A stretch of DNA of 64,000 bases from an uncultured Flavobacteriaceae bacterium. GTDB lineage: Bacteria > Bacteroidota > Bacteroidia > Flavobacteriales > Flavobacteriaceae. Below are positions 18,684 to 28,103 of this stretch, one piece after another. The position numbers and the translations under genes were made by a program. The notes under the pieces were generated by a model. That model did no database searches. It had not been told where the DNA came from and worked only from the letters and a program-made list of their open reading frames with translations. Where the stretch lies: positions 372,001 through 436,000 of the forward strand of contig CANMFO010000002.1 in assembly GCA_947497245.1 (NCBI GenBank), given 5' to 3'. Each line of letters opens with the position of its first letter. The first letter of the stretch is position 1.

Positions 18684-20141
18684 ATGGACAGGCGGAACTT
18701 TTTGACCAAAAGTTCTTTAGGGCTTGGTGCGATTGCATTGGGTTCCTTATTGAACACCGATTCTGTTTTTGGTTCTGTAAAGGGCCGGGTCAATCCGCAA
18801 AATGCGGAAGCCTTTTTAGCATCGTACAACAAAAATCGATTGGGGCTGCCCCACCACCTTCCCAAGGCGAAACGGATTGTGTACCTGTTCCAAAGTGGGG
18901 GACCCTCCCAATTGGATATGTGGGACTACAAACCAAAATTGAAGAACATGTTCGGTACGGATCTGCCGCCATCGGTTCGCCAGGGACAACGGTTGACGGC
19001 CATGAGTGCGGAACAGACCGTCTTTCCGATTGCCCCCTCCATAATGGATTTTAAGCAATATGGCGAATCGCGGACTTGGGTCAGTGAACTGATGCCGTAT
19101 ACCGCGGAAATCGTGGATGACCTTTGTTTTATAAAATCGATGCAGACCGATGCCATCAACCACGACCCAGCCATTACCTTCCTACAAACTGGGAACCAAT
19201 TGCCGGGTCGTCCGTCCATTGGGGCATGGCTGAGCTATGGACTGGGCTCCGACAATGATAACCTGCCCACTTTTATTACCCTGATCACCAAAAATATGGG
19301 CGGGCAGCCCTTGTATTCCAGACTTTGGGGGAATGGTTTTTTGCCCACGGAGCACCAAGGGGTGCAGTTCCGTTCCGGGAAGGATCCCGTACTCTATCTG
19401 AGCGACCCCGAAAACTACGATGGCAACGACCGACGTCAAATGCTGGATTACCTGGGCAAACTCAATGGCATCCAACACGATGTTTACGGCGACCCCGAGA
19501 TCAACGCTCGGATGACACAGTATGAAATGGCCTTCCGGATGCAGACCTCCGTGCCCGAAGTAACCGATATGTCGGACGAACCCGACTACATTTTTGAAAT
19601 GTACGGAAAGGACAGCAGAGATCCAGGCACCTATGCTGCCAACTGCCTCATGGCCAGAAAATTACTGGAAAAAGACGTGAAGTTTGTGCAATTGTACCAT
19701 CAGGGATGGGATCAGCATATCGGTTGCCCAGGAGGGGTCCGCAACCAGTGCAAGCTTACCGATCAGGCAAACGCGGCCTTGGTCAAAGATTTGAAACAAA
19801 GGGGCATGTTAGAGGATACCCTGGTCATCTGGGGAGGCGAATTTGGACGCACGGTGTATTCCCAGGGACAATTGACCGCCAAGGATTATGGCCGTGACCA
19901 TCACCCGAAGGCCTTTACGATGTGGATGGCCGGTGCCGGGGTGAAACCCGGATTCACCTATGGGGAGACCGATGATTTTAGCTATAATGTGGTCAAAGAC
20001 CCTGTGCACGTACATGATTTTCACGCCACCTTGATGCATTTGTTCGGGATAGACCATGAACGCCTTATCTTTAAGCACCAAGGGCGTCGCTACCGCCTGA
20101 CCGATGTGCACGGACATGTAGTGAAAGATTTACTGAGCTAG
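18684..20141 (+). CDS. DUF1501 family protein, Tat signal
   Basis: A 485-residue protein of DUF1501, a branch of the alkaline phosphatase/sulfatase superfamily lacking the formylglycine signature. The N-terminus (MDRRNFLTKSSLGLGAIALG) is a twin-arginine signal. Likely metal-binding motifs are HQGWDQH, IWGGEFGRT, GRDHHP and HVHDFHAT. An in-frame ATG at 18621 would put 21 residues before the Tat motif, so 18684 is preferred. It follows the DUF1549/1553 gene directly and is its usual partner; the pair is thought to act together on glycans, but no activity is proven. The NHL propeller gene is 52 bases downstream on the same strand. Confidence 0.88.
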   Translation: MDRRNFLTKSSLGLGAIALGSLLNTDSVFGSVKGRVNPQNAEAFLASYNKNRLGLPHHLPKAKRIVYLFQSGGPSQLDMWDYKPKLKNMFGTDLPPSVRQGQRLTAMSAEQTVFPIAPSIMDFKQYGESRTWVSELMPYTAEIVDDLCFIKSMQTDAINHDPAITFLQTGNQLPGRPSIGAWLSYGLGSDNDNLPTFITLITKNMGGQPLYSRLWGNGFLPTEHQGVQFRSGKDPVLYLSDPENYDGNDRRQMLDYLGKLNGIQHDVYGDPEINARMTQYEMAFRMQTSVPEVTDMSDEPDYIFEMYGKDSRDPGTYAANCLMARKLLEKDVKFVQLYHQGWDQHIGCPGGVRNQCKLTDQANAALVKDLKQRGMLEDTLVIWGGEFGRTVYSQGQLTAKDYGRDHHPKAFTMWMAGAGVKPGFTYGETDDFSYNVVKDPVHVHDFHATLMHLFGIDHERLIFKHQGRRYRLTDVHGHVVKDLLS

Positions 20142-20193
20142 GGGCCATGCGATTGAAGGGAGAAGCACCAAGAACAATTTTGAAATAACCACC

Positions 20194-21300
20194 ATGGACA
20201 ACAGAAGAAGCTTTATCAAAAAAACCGCTTTTGCGGGAGCGGCATTGGCCTCAGCCCCCGCTTTTGGTTTTCACATTCTTAAAAAACCATTACAGGAGGA
20301 CGAGATCATCGGCCAGGGTAATTTTAGGTATAAGGTCAAAAGAGATTGGGCCAAGATGACCGTTGGGCACAATCCCATTCTGAATTGCCACGAGATGCAA
20401 ATGGACAGCAAAGGCCGACTGATCATGCTCGGGGACCATACCGACAACAATATTCTGGTTTTTGACAAATCGGGGAAGTTGCTCGATTATTGGGGCACGC
20501 GCTATCCCGGGGGTCATGGTTTGACCTTGCACGATGAAGGGGGCGAGGACGTGCTCTACATAGTCGATTGCGGTTGGTTCCAGGACCGGACCGGTAAATG
20601 GACTAAACAAGCGGGGACGGTGAGCAAAACCACGATAGATGGTCGATTGTTGTTTATGCTTCCCGATCCGCATACCATTGGGGTCTATAAGGCCGATGAG
20701 GACTATCTGCCGACCGAGACCGCCGTGGGCCCCAACGGTGATATCTATGTTGCGGATGGGTATGGGTCGGATTACGTCTTGCAGTTCAGTCCCAAGGGCG
20801 AGTTTATCCGGAAATGGGGAGGCCACAACAATGCGGACCAAAATTACAACCTTCGGAACGCGCATGGGGTCGCGGTGGATTATCGGAACAAGGAAAATCC
20901 GGTTTTGATCATCACCTCCAGGGCCACCAATAGTTTTAAGTTCTTTACACTCGATGGGAAATATATCAAAACGGTTGAACTACCGGGGGCCTTTGTCTGT
21001 AGGCCGGTTCTGGACGATCGGAACATCTATTCCGGAGTTTGTTGGTCCCAGACCCGGGAGGGCAAGGACTATGTTAGGGATACCGGCTTTGTGACCATTT
21101 TGGACGCCGAAAACAAGGTGGTCTCCAATCCGGGCGGGGAAGCGCCAAAATATGAAAAGGGAAAGCTTCAAAAAATGTACCAGGCCAAAAGGCCCGTGTT
21201 CAACCACGGGCACGACGTCTGTGTCGACGAGGACAAAAATGTATATGTCTGCCAATGGAACGCCCATCATACACCACCGGTCAAATTGGAACGCGTGTAG
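20194..21300 (+). CDS. NHL-repeat six-bladed beta-propeller protein, Tat signal
   Basis: A 368-residue exported protein. MDNRRSFIKKTAFAGAALASAPAFG is a twin-arginine signal with an AxA-like cleavage site. The remainder is a six-bladed propeller of NHL type with blades such as GRLIMLGDHTDNNILVFDKSGKLLDYWG, GPNGDIYVADGYGSDYVLQFSPKGEFIRKWG and DKNVYVCQWNAHHTPPVKLE. Similar propellers, some peptidylglycine lyase-like, accompany DUF1501/DUF1553 pairs in Planctomycetota. His residues in HDVCVDE and GHGLTLHDEGG may bind metal. A binding or lyase role in the same surface system is plausible but unproven. Confidence 0.83.
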   Translation: MDNRRSFIKKTAFAGAALASAPAFGFHILKKPLQEDEIIGQGNFRYKVKRDWAKMTVGHNPILNCHEMQMDSKGRLIMLGDHTDNNILVFDKSGKLLDYWGTRYPGGHGLTLHDEGGEDVLYIVDCGWFQDRTGKWTKQAGTVSKTTIDGRLLFMLPDPHTIGVYKADEDYLPTETAVGPNGDIYVADGYGSDYVLQFSPKGEFIRKWGGHNNADQNYNLRNAHGVAVDYRNKENPVLIITSRATNSFKFFTLDGKYIKTVELPGAFVCRPVLDDRNIYSGVCWSQTREGKDYVRDTGFVTILDAENKVVSNPGGEAPKYEKGKLQKMYQAKRPVFNHGHDVCVDEDKNVYVCQWNAHHTPPVKLERV

Positions 21301-21383
21301 CCCTATGCTGACCATTTGTGGTAAACAAAAACCAGGGCATTTCCATCAAATGGGGTTGGAATACGTATTTTTAGAAAGCTAAA

Positions 21384-23069
21384 ATGTGTACTATGTCATG
21401 CTCTTCAAGCAAAGTATTTATTGCCCTATTCACTTTTTTGGCACTTCAAGCCTGTCAGGAAAAGATGGAGGTTTCAGAAAAGCCGCCCAATATCATTTAT
21501 ATCATGTCCGATGATCATACCACCCAGGGTTTTGGAATTTATGGCAGTCGATTGGCTTCTTTGAACCCGACCCCGACCTTGGACAAAATTGCCCGGGAGG
21601 GGATGATCTTTGAAAACTGTTTTGTCAATAATTCCATTTGCACCCCGAGTCGGGCAGCGATCATTACGGGTCAACGGGCGCAGACCAATGGGGTTCTTGA
21701 CCTTGACGGTAGAATAGAGGCGGCGCGGCAATTCCTCCCCATCGAAATGAAAAAATTGGGCTATCAGACCGCGCTGGTGGGCAAGTGGCATTTGAAAGAA
21801 GAACCGGCCGCTTTCGATTATTATCAGGTACTGCCCGGTCAGGGGAAGTACTTCGACCCGGAGTTCAGGGTAAGGGGCGACAAGCCTTGGCCGGAAAACA
21901 TCGTCCAGACCAATGGGCATTCGTCCGATATGATCATGGACATCACACTCGATTGGTTCAAGACCAAACGTGACCCCGACAAGCCCTTCTTTCTGATGCA
22001 CCAATTCAAGGCCCCTCACGACGATTTTGAAAATGCCCCAAGATATGAGGACTACCTGAAAGACACTTTTATCCCAGAACCGGAAAGTCTCTACGATAAC
22101 CAAAATAACGGTTCGTTGGGTACTCGCGGTAAGAACGATTCCTTGACACGGATCATTGGTTCCTCCGTCTCCCGAAGAAACCTGGTGCGCAACCAGGCGA
22201 TGAATATCTATGTGGATAGCGCGATACACCGAAGTTATCGCGAAGCGGGGGATATCCGACCTGAGGAGTACGTGAAATGGGAAATGACACCCGGTGAAAA
22301 AGCGTATGCAAGCAGGGTATACCAAGATTATCTCAAAAAATACCTCAGGTGTGTGAAAGGGGTCGATGACAATGTGAAACGCTTAATGGATTATTTGGAG
22401 GCGGAAGGATTGTTGGAAAATACGATTATCATCTATACCGGTGACCAGGGTTTTATGTTGGGCGAACACGACTATATCGATAAGCGATGGATGTACGAGG
22501 AGTCCATGCGCATGCCGTTCTTCGTGCGTTATCCCAAGGCCATCAAGCCGGGTTCGCGAACGGATGCCATTATTGGCAATACCGATTTTGCACCCACAAT
22601 GATCGAACTCGCCGGGGGCCGGGTACCCGACTATATGCAGGGAAAAAGTTTTAAGACCATCTTGGAAACGGGCCGGGAACCTGAAGATTGGCAAAAAGCG
22701 GCCTACTATCGTTATTGGATGCATATGGCACACAAACATGCCAATCCCGCCCATTTCGGCATTCGGACCAAAGACTATAAACTGATATTCTTTTACGGAA
22801 GATACTATGTCGATACCGATGATCCAAATGCCAGCTGGGACACAAAGAATTGGGGCAACGATTTCACCCGTCATACCCCTGCCGCTTGGGAATTTTATGA
22901 CCTGAAAAAGGACCCCAAGGAAATGAACAATGCCTATGGCGATCCAGCCAACAAGCAGATAATTGCCGATTTGAAGCAACAATTGGCCCAATTGCGTGAA
23001 GGTTTGAACGAGACCGATGCCCACTATCCCCATATCCAAAAGGTGATCGATACCCACTGGGACGATTGA
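21384..23069 (+). CDS. Sulfatase, S1 family, lipoprotein (CTPSR)
   Basis: A 561-residue sulfatase with a lipoprotein signal ending LQAC (Cys24). IIYIMSDDHTTQGFGIYGSRL begins the catalytic domain, and Cys86 in SICTPSRAAIITGQ is the formylglycine precursor. GKWHLKEEP, YTGDQGFMLGEHDYIDKRWMYEESMRMPF and the C-terminal WEFYDLKKDPKEMNNAYGD resemble N-acetylglucosamine-6-sulfatase-like enzymes (the group containing exo-6-O-sulfatases), but I cannot fix the subfamily by eye. It lies at the end of the plus-strand sulfatase region and faces the FucP-type permease gene, with a strong hairpin between them. A 6-O-sulfatase would fit release of L-galactose from porphyran-like chains (inference). Confidence 0.92.
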   Translation: MCTMSCSSSKVFIALFTFLALQACQEKMEVSEKPPNIIYIMSDDHTTQGFGIYGSRLASLNPTPTLDKIAREGMIFENCFVNNSICTPSRAAIITGQRAQTNGVLDLDGRIEAARQFLPIEMKKLGYQTALVGKWHLKEEPAAFDYYQVLPGQGKYFDPEFRVRGDKPWPENIVQTNGHSSDMIMDITLDWFKTKRDPDKPFFLMHQFKAPHDDFENAPRYEDYLKDTFIPEPESLYDNQNNGSLGTRGKNDSLTRIIGSSVSRRNLVRNQAMNIYVDSAIHRSYREAGDIRPEEYVKWEMTPGEKAYASRVYQDYLKKYLRCVKGVDDNVKRLMDYLEAEGLLENTIIIYTGDQGFMLGEHDYIDKRWMYEESMRMPFFVRYPKAIKPGSRTDAIIGNTDFAPTMIELAGGRVPDYMQGKSFKTILETGREPEDWQKAAYYRYWMHMAHKHANPAHFGIRTKDYKLIFFYGRYYVDTDDPNASWDTKNWGNDFTRHTPAAWEFYDLKKDPKEMNNAYGDPANKQIIADLKQQLAQLREGLNETDAHYPHIQKVIDTHWDD

Positions 23070-23245
23070 ACCCAAAGGCGCTGAAATCCAAAAGAACCTG
23101 GAGGCATACTTGCCCTCAAATATGGGATTGGGGATCAATGCGGCGTGCGTCGGAATTTTACGCCGAAAACCCCAAATCTGGACAAGCTGGGAAAATAACA
23201 GGTTCAATTTACCTTAATCCATGTGGTACATCGCATATATTGACC

Positions 23246-23269
23246 GTCCGGGACAGGAATGTCCCGGAC
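23246..23269. terminator. Perfect hairpin between convergent genes
   Basis: GTCCGGGACA and TGTCCCGGAC form a perfect 10-base-pair stem closed by a GGAA loop. It sits in the 282-base gap between the sulfatase stop and the permease stop, so it may end transcription from both sides. There is no T-run on either strand, so termination is not certain. The rest of the gap shows no coding frame. Confidence 0.5.
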
Positions 23270-23351
23270 AAAGATCGATTGGTGGCCCGAAGTGCTTTGG
23301 CTGCCTGCGATTCCCATGGCCATACTTCAAACCTGCTCCTACAAAGCGGTC

Positions 23352-24668
23352 TTAGCTGTGGTGTATTTTGTAGGCCCGGAAACCATAGATTCCCACCACC
23401 AAAAAGCACAGGAGCGGCAGTGCAAAGGAAAAATTAACCTCTGGAACCCCAAGGATCAGTATATCGGTATATCCGGAGCCCCCGAAATCCAAAATGGCCC
23501 CTTGGAGAACGGGCATAACGGCACCGCCCACTATGGCCATTACCAAAAAAGCCGCCCCAAATTTGGCATCTTCCCCAACACCTTCCAATGCAATACCATA
23601 AATGGTCGGGAACATGATCGACATGCAAAGGGAAATGCCGACCAGGGAATACAGTCCGGTCATACCCTGGATAAAAATGGCCCCTAAGGTAAACAGGGTA
23701 CAGCCCAGTGCAAAATACATCAACAGTTTCCCGGAGCTTATGAATTTTAACAGGTATGTGCCTATCCAACGTCCTATCAAAAATAAGATTAGGGCCCAAT
23801 ACGCATAGGTAACGGCACTTCTGTTATCTATTCCCAAAGTTTCGGCATATTGATAAATATAGGTCCAGCACATGATCTGGGCCCCGACATAGAACATCTG
23901 GGCAATGACCCCTTCCACAAACTTTTTATTTTTGAACAACCGCTTCACGGCACTCCCCACGGAATCATTGGCCTCTTCTTTCTTTTCGGGCATTTTTACC
24001 AGGGCGATCAGCACCAGCATGAAAAGGACAAACAGGCCGAGAATGACATAGGGGTTTCGGACCACCATTAAATCTGATGTCCGCACGGCCGTTTTGGCCG
24101 TTTCGGAAAGGGTGTCGTAGATTGCGTTTCCCTGGGCATCCACATCGTCGGATTGCAAGGATCCCAAAATGAAGGTTTGGGCTATAAAGAGGCCCGTCAG
24201 CGCACCGATCGGGTTAAATGCCTGTGCAAGATTCAATCTTCTCGTGGCCGTTTTTTCATGGCCCATTGACAGAATAAATGGATTTGCGGTCGTTTCAAGA
24301 AAAGCCAGTCCGAAAGTAAGGATGTACAGGGCGGCCAGAAAAAAACCGAATTCTTCATAAGCGGCAGCGGGGTAAAATAACAAAGCGCCCACGGCATAGA
24401 GTACAAGGCCCAAAAGGATCCCTTTTTTATAGGTATATTTTTTAACGAACATCGCCGCGGGGAAGGCCATGGTAAAATAGCCGCCGTAAAAGGCCATTTG
24501 TACCCATGAAGCTTGGGTATTGTTCAATTCCAAAATCTTTTTGAAGGCGGAGACCATGGGATTGGTGATGTCGTTGGCAAACCCCCATAGTGCAAACAAG
24601 GAGGTGATCAAAATAAAAGGGAGCAATACCTGTTTAGAAACGACTGGAATGTGCTTTGTGTTTTCCAT
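23352..24668 (-). CDS. fucP: Sugar MFS permease, FucP (L-fucose:H+ symporter) family
   Basis: A 438-residue inner-membrane protein with about 12 transmembrane helices. LPFILITSLFALWGFANDITNPMVSAFKKIL is the typical FucP/GlcP start, and NPFILSMGHEKTATRRLNLAQAFNPIGALTGLF is a second family landmark. FucP of Escherichia coli carries L-fucose and also L-galactose with protons. Here it is the last gene of an operon with an SDR, a lactonase, UxaB, UxaA and a Zn-dehydrogenase, 17 bases after the SDR stop, so import of L-galactose or L-fucose is the best reading. ATG 24668 (MENTKHIPVV) is chosen; the frame extends upstream only through the preceding SDR gene. Confidence 0.88.
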   Translation of the reverse strand: MENTKHIPVVSKQVLLPFILITSLFALWGFANDITNPMVSAFKKILELNNTQASWVQMAFYGGYFTMAFPAAMFVKKYTYKKGILLGLVLYAVGALLFYPAAAYEEFGFFLAALYILTFGLAFLETTANPFILSMGHEKTATRRLNLAQAFNPIGALTGLFIAQTFILGSLQSDDVDAQGNAIYDTLSETAKTAVRTSDLMVVRNPYVILGLFVLFMLVLIALVKMPEKKEEANDSVGSAVKRLFKNKKFVEGVIAQMFYVGAQIMCWTYIYQYAETLGIDNRSAVTYAYWALILFLIGRWIGTYLLKFISSGKLLMYFALGCTLFTLGAIFIQGMTGLYSLVGISLCMSIMFPTIYGIALEGVGEDAKFGAAFLVMAIVGGAVMPVLQGAILDFGGSGYTDILILGVPEVNFSFALPLLCFLVVGIYGFRAYKIHHS

Positions 24669-24685
24669 AATATGGGCGATTGGTT

Positions 24686-25486
24686 TTAGTTGTTGTCTTT
24701 GGTCAATAACGACCGGTCGAGATGCACATATCCTCCGTCCACGAATATGAACTGCCCTGTGGTATGGGACGATTTTTCGGAAATGGTGAAGAGGCATATA
24801 TTGGCTATTTCCTCAGGAGTGGTCATTCGGTTCTCCAAAGGAATTTTTTTGACGATCGATTTTAATTTTTCAGCCCCGTTCTCCAAGGTCTTTATCCAGG
24901 TATCGTAAGAGGGGGTCCAGCTTTCCGCAATGATAATGGCATTTGAGCGGATACCAAATTGGACCAGGTCCACGGCCCATTCCCGGGTAAGCCCAAGGAC
25001 ACCTCCCTTGGAAGCGGCATAACCGGAAGTTCTACCCTGGCCGGTAAGTGCGACCTTGGAACCGATGTTCAAAATGTTTCCCTTCGATTTTTTTAACCAG
25101 GGCAAGGCATGTTTTACCACAAGGAAATAACTTACCATGTTTAGTTTAAGGGAGTCCATAAACTCCTCATAGGAGGCATCCAGTCCAACACCGTCGTTTA
25201 CGCCCACATTGTTGAGCACCACATCGATCCTTCCGTATTTGTTGGTGATGGTCTCCATTGCATTTTTGACCTGTTCGGGATCGGTCACATCCGTTTGGCA
25301 GAAAATGGCGTCGGTTCCCTGGTCCTGTATTTTCTCCACATATCCAAAACCCCTGGCATTCCGATCGATCACTGCTGGTATGGCGCCTTCAGCGGCCAAA
25401 TATCTCAAAATCGTCTCGCCAATACTACCTTCCCTACCGGCCGCACCACTGATTACCACTACTTTTCCCTTTAAACCTAAATCCAT
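24686..25486 (-). CDS. SDR family dehydrogenase, candidate L-galactose/L-fucose 1-dehydrogenase
   Basis: A 266-residue short-chain dehydrogenase. VVVISGAAGREGSIGETI is the dinucleotide-binding glycine region, LNNVGVNDG follows the NNAG position, and the catalytic set is Ser in NIGSKVAL with YAASK. In Bacteroidota and Campylobacter, SDRs next to FucP and an amidohydrolase-type lactonase oxidise L-fucose or L-galactose to the 1,5-lactone. The position between the lactonase and permease genes supports that reaction. Which sugar is preferred cannot be told from sequence. A generic reductase role is possible but less likely given the neighbours. Confidence 0.75.
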   Translation of the reverse strand: MDLGLKGKVVVISGAAGREGSIGETILRYLAAEGAIPAVIDRNARGFGYVEKIQDQGTDAIFCQTDVTDPEQVKNAMETITNKYGRIDVVLNNVGVNDGVGLDASYEEFMDSLKLNMVSYFLVVKHALPWLKKSKGNILNIGSKVALTGQGRTSGYAASKGGVLGLTREWAVDLVQFGIRSNAIIIAESWTPSYDTWIKTLENGAEKLKSIVKKIPLENRMTTPEEIANICLFTISEKSSHTTGQFIFVDGGYVHLDRSLLTKDNN

Positions 25487-25601
25487 TTGCTTCTATTTTT
25501 TAATGTTATTACCCTGGTCCGCACGGCACATGGGCGAACTGCCCCAATGTTTTGGATCGAACACTGTCTTTTTAATACCCTTGAACGCCATTTGGCCGAT
25601 C

Positions 25602-26432
25602 TTACTTTAGACTATAAAATGTGGTGGCGTTCCCGCCCATAATGGCATCCTGCTCACTGGCAGCAAGGTCTGCTATGAAATCCGTGACCAAAGATTTCAC
25701 CTGTCCGTAATTCCCGGCTACGAGGCAAACCGGCCAATCGGACCCGAACATGACCCTATCCGCGCCAAAGGCTCCCAGTACTACTTCCATATAGGGGATG
25801 ATCTGACGGGAGCTCCAAGCGTTGTAGTCCGCTTCCGTAATCATTCCCGACAATTTACAAAACACATTTTCCTGTTTTGCAATTTCGGTCATCAAAACGG
25901 CCCAACCATCATAGAAGCTATCCTTGATATAGGGCTTGGCCATATGGTCGATCACAAATTTCTGGTGGGGAAACTGTTTTACAAACTCAAGTGTGGCGCC
26001 CAATTGGTGCGGAAAGATAAGGATGTCGTACGTATATCCATATTTTTCTAAATAGGAAATGCCCCTTAGAAAGTTGGGACGGAGCAAAAAATTATGGTCC
26101 GACTCACCTTGTACGATATGTCTAAAGCCCTTCACTTTTTTAAAACGATGGTACTTTTCCAATACCTCGTCAACATTGGGGTCCCGTAGGTCTACCCAGC
26201 CGACAACGCCTTTTATGAAGTTGTTTTCATGGGACAGTTGTAGGAGAAAATCGGTCTCCTCCAAGGTCTGATCGGCTTGCACGGCCACGCAACCGTCCAT
26301 ATCGTGCTCTTTGTAGACCTGATGTAGGTCTGCAGGCATAAAATCCTTTCGGATAACGGCCATTTCGTCGTCTATCCAACTGTGCTTTACGGGTTCGTAC
26401 TTCCAAAAATGTTGATGGGAATCGATGGTCAT
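25602..26432 (-). CDS. Amidohydrolase family lactonase (L-fuconolactonase-like)
   Basis: A 276-residue TIM-barrel hydrolase of the amidohydrolase-2 family. TIDSHQHFWKYEP is the metal-binding N-terminus, GFRHIVQGE, FVIDHMAKPYIK and CKLSGMITEADYNAW are core strands, and MFGSDWPVCLV carries the conserved Asp. This combination is characteristic of L-fuconolactonase and L-rhamnono/galactonolactonase relatives (cog3618), which open sugar-acid lactones. It would act after the SDR and give L-galactonate or L-fuconate. A 214-base gap separates it from uxaB upstream; this gap shows no convincing gene. Confidence 0.8.
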   Translation of the reverse strand: MTIDSHQHFWKYEPVKHSWIDDEMAVIRKDFMPADLHQVYKEHDMDGCVAVQADQTLEETDFLLQLSHENNFIKGVVGWVDLRDPNVDEVLEKYHRFKKVKGFRHIVQGESDHNFLLRPNFLRGISYLEKYGYTYDILIFPHQLGATLEFVKQFPHQKFVIDHMAKPYIKDSFYDGWAVLMTEIAKQENVFCKLSGMITEADYNAWSSRQIIPYMEVVLGAFGADRVMFGSDWPVCLVAGNYGQVKSLVTDFIADLAASEQDAIMGGNATTFYSLK

Positions 26433-26646
26433 GTCAATACAATTAGCGTTTTTTTGTTCATTTTTAAACCTATGGCACGTTCAGTGGAATGTTGTTTTGG
26501 AGCATGGGAAGGAAAGATCGGTGATGGGCCACATGACCCTAGTCCATTTCGCTTTTTTCCCAGACACAAACCCCATAGGGCTGCGGGGACCGTTGATGTA
26601 ATTTTGTATGTGCTCATGATCGGATTTCGGTGATTGGATTAGTGGG

Positions 26647-28098
26647 CTATGTCATTTCTTCGAGTGCTTGTCGGATTCCCACGGTACCAATGGCTTCGAT
26701 ACTCTTGGCCACGCTATGGGTCAATCCGTGGATTTGGGTCAGATCTTCGCCCCAAACGGAAGTGTTTTCCAGTATTTCCTTTGTGAAATCGGTCCGTGAC
26801 AGTTGGCCGGAATCCAGTTTTTTCCAAAGAATCCGAAAAAATTCCAGTGTACTGGGATCATCCCTTAGGTCTATTTCCGCTCCGGCCCATGTTCCCCGGT
26901 ACAGTACGATCATGGCAGCTAGCCCAAAAACAATCCGTTCGGGAAGTTGTCCATGGGCACTGTGATAGTCCTTCAAGGTTGGCAATAGCCGGGCGACGAA
27001 TTTAGAAGTACTGTTCAAAGCAATGCTGATGAGCTGGTGCCTCAATAGGGGGTTTCGAAACCTGTCCAACACATCCTGTACGAACCGATGCTTTACCGAA
27101 TCGGGAAAATTCAATGTCTTGGCCGCTTCTTCAAGCAACAATGTTTCCACAAAATGGCCCACAATATCGTCCTCCATCACATCTTTCACAAAGCGTATTC
27201 CCGCCAAATACCCTACCGGTACCATGGAAGTATGTGCCCCGTTGAGGATCCGAACCTTCATTTCCCTGTAGGGGGCAAGGTCGTCAACAAAGCTTACGTT
27301 TAAGCCGGTCTTTGCAAAGGGAAGTTCGTCCCGTAGTATTTCGGGTCCCTGAATGACCCAACTGTGGTAGTACTCCCCGGCCACCAGAAGCCCGTCCTGG
27401 TAACCTAGGGCATTTTGGATGCTTTCGGCCCGATCATTGGGGTACCCAGATACAATACGATCGACCAAAGTACTGCAAAAGTGGTTGGCGGTTTTGATCC
27501 AGTGGGTAAAGGCCTCCTCCAGTTTCCAGTGGTCTGCATATTGCAGTACCGCCTTCTTTAGTGCCTCCCCGTTGTTTTCGATAAGCTCGCATGGCAATAA
27601 TATACATCCCTTATCTGGGCTTCCCTTAAAATACAGAAACCGATGGTAGAGCCAGTATGTCAGTTTTGCGGGAAATTCCTTGGGCGGGGCATCGCCCTTA
27701 GTATCTTGTGGATTGAACTTAATGCCTGCCTCAGTGGTATTGGAAACGATGAAACGGATGGTTTCGCTCTTGGCGAGATCCAAATACGCCTGCCATTCGC
27801 TATAGCAGTTGATTACTTCCTGAACCGCGGCTACCTGCTTTTTTTCCGCAATCAACTTCCCTTCACTAATGCCATCCAGGACCACGGTAAAAAGTCCTTC
27901 CTGGGATTTCAATTCGCTGTAATCCCCTCGTTCCGTTGGTTTGATGATGGCAATGCCCCCTTGAAAACCTGTTTCTTCGTTCAAGACCTGCACCATCCAG
28001 TCCACGAAGGCCCGCAAAAAATTCCCGCCTCCAAATTGCATTACTTTCAAGGGCAAGACTTTCGGTTGGCCAGTATGGGTTCGGTTCAGTTGCTGCAT
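26647..28098 (-). CDS. uxaB: Tagaturonate reductase
   Basis: A 483-residue polyol dehydrogenase of the mannitol dehydrogenase family. VMQFGGGNFLRAFVDWMVQ is the NAD-binding region and family start, FIVSNTTEAGI and CILLPCELIENNG are typical of UxaB, and KVRILNGAHTSMVPVGYLAG carries the catalytic Lys/Asn/His region. It reduces D-tagaturonate to D-altronate with NADH. The next step, altronate dehydratase, is encoded directly upstream. I chose the ATG at 28098, 5 bases after the uxaA stop; an in-frame ATG at 28128 would overlap uxaA by 25 bases. Confidence 0.9.
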   Translation of the reverse strand: MQQLNRTHTGQPKVLPLKVMQFGGGNFLRAFVDWMVQVLNEETGFQGGIAIIKPTERGDYSELKSQEGLFTVVLDGISEGKLIAEKKQVAAVQEVINCYSEWQAYLDLAKSETIRFIVSNTTEAGIKFNPQDTKGDAPPKEFPAKLTYWLYHRFLYFKGSPDKGCILLPCELIENNGEALKKAVLQYADHWKLEEAFTHWIKTANHFCSTLVDRIVSGYPNDRAESIQNALGYQDGLLVAGEYYHSWVIQGPEILRDELPFAKTGLNVSFVDDLAPYREMKVRILNGAHTSMVPVGYLAGIRFVKDVMEDDIVGHFVETLLLEEAAKTLNFPDSVKHRFVQDVLDRFRNPLLRHQLISIALNSTSKFVARLLPTLKDYHSAHGQLPERIVFGLAAMIVLYRGTWAGAEIDLRDDPSTLEFFRILWKKLDSGQLSRTDFTKEILENTSVWGEDLTQIHGLTHSVAKSIEAIGTVGIRQALEEMT

Positions 28099-28103
28099 TT
28101 TTC

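Noticed and set aside
21474-23207. Two long minus-strand frames antisense to the sulfatase at 21384
   Set aside because: Same reason; sulfatase motifs are complete on the plus strand.
26429-26617. Short minus-strand frame in the uxaB-lactonase gap
   Set aside because: 62 residues, odd composition, no family; the gap is more likely untranslated or a promoter.
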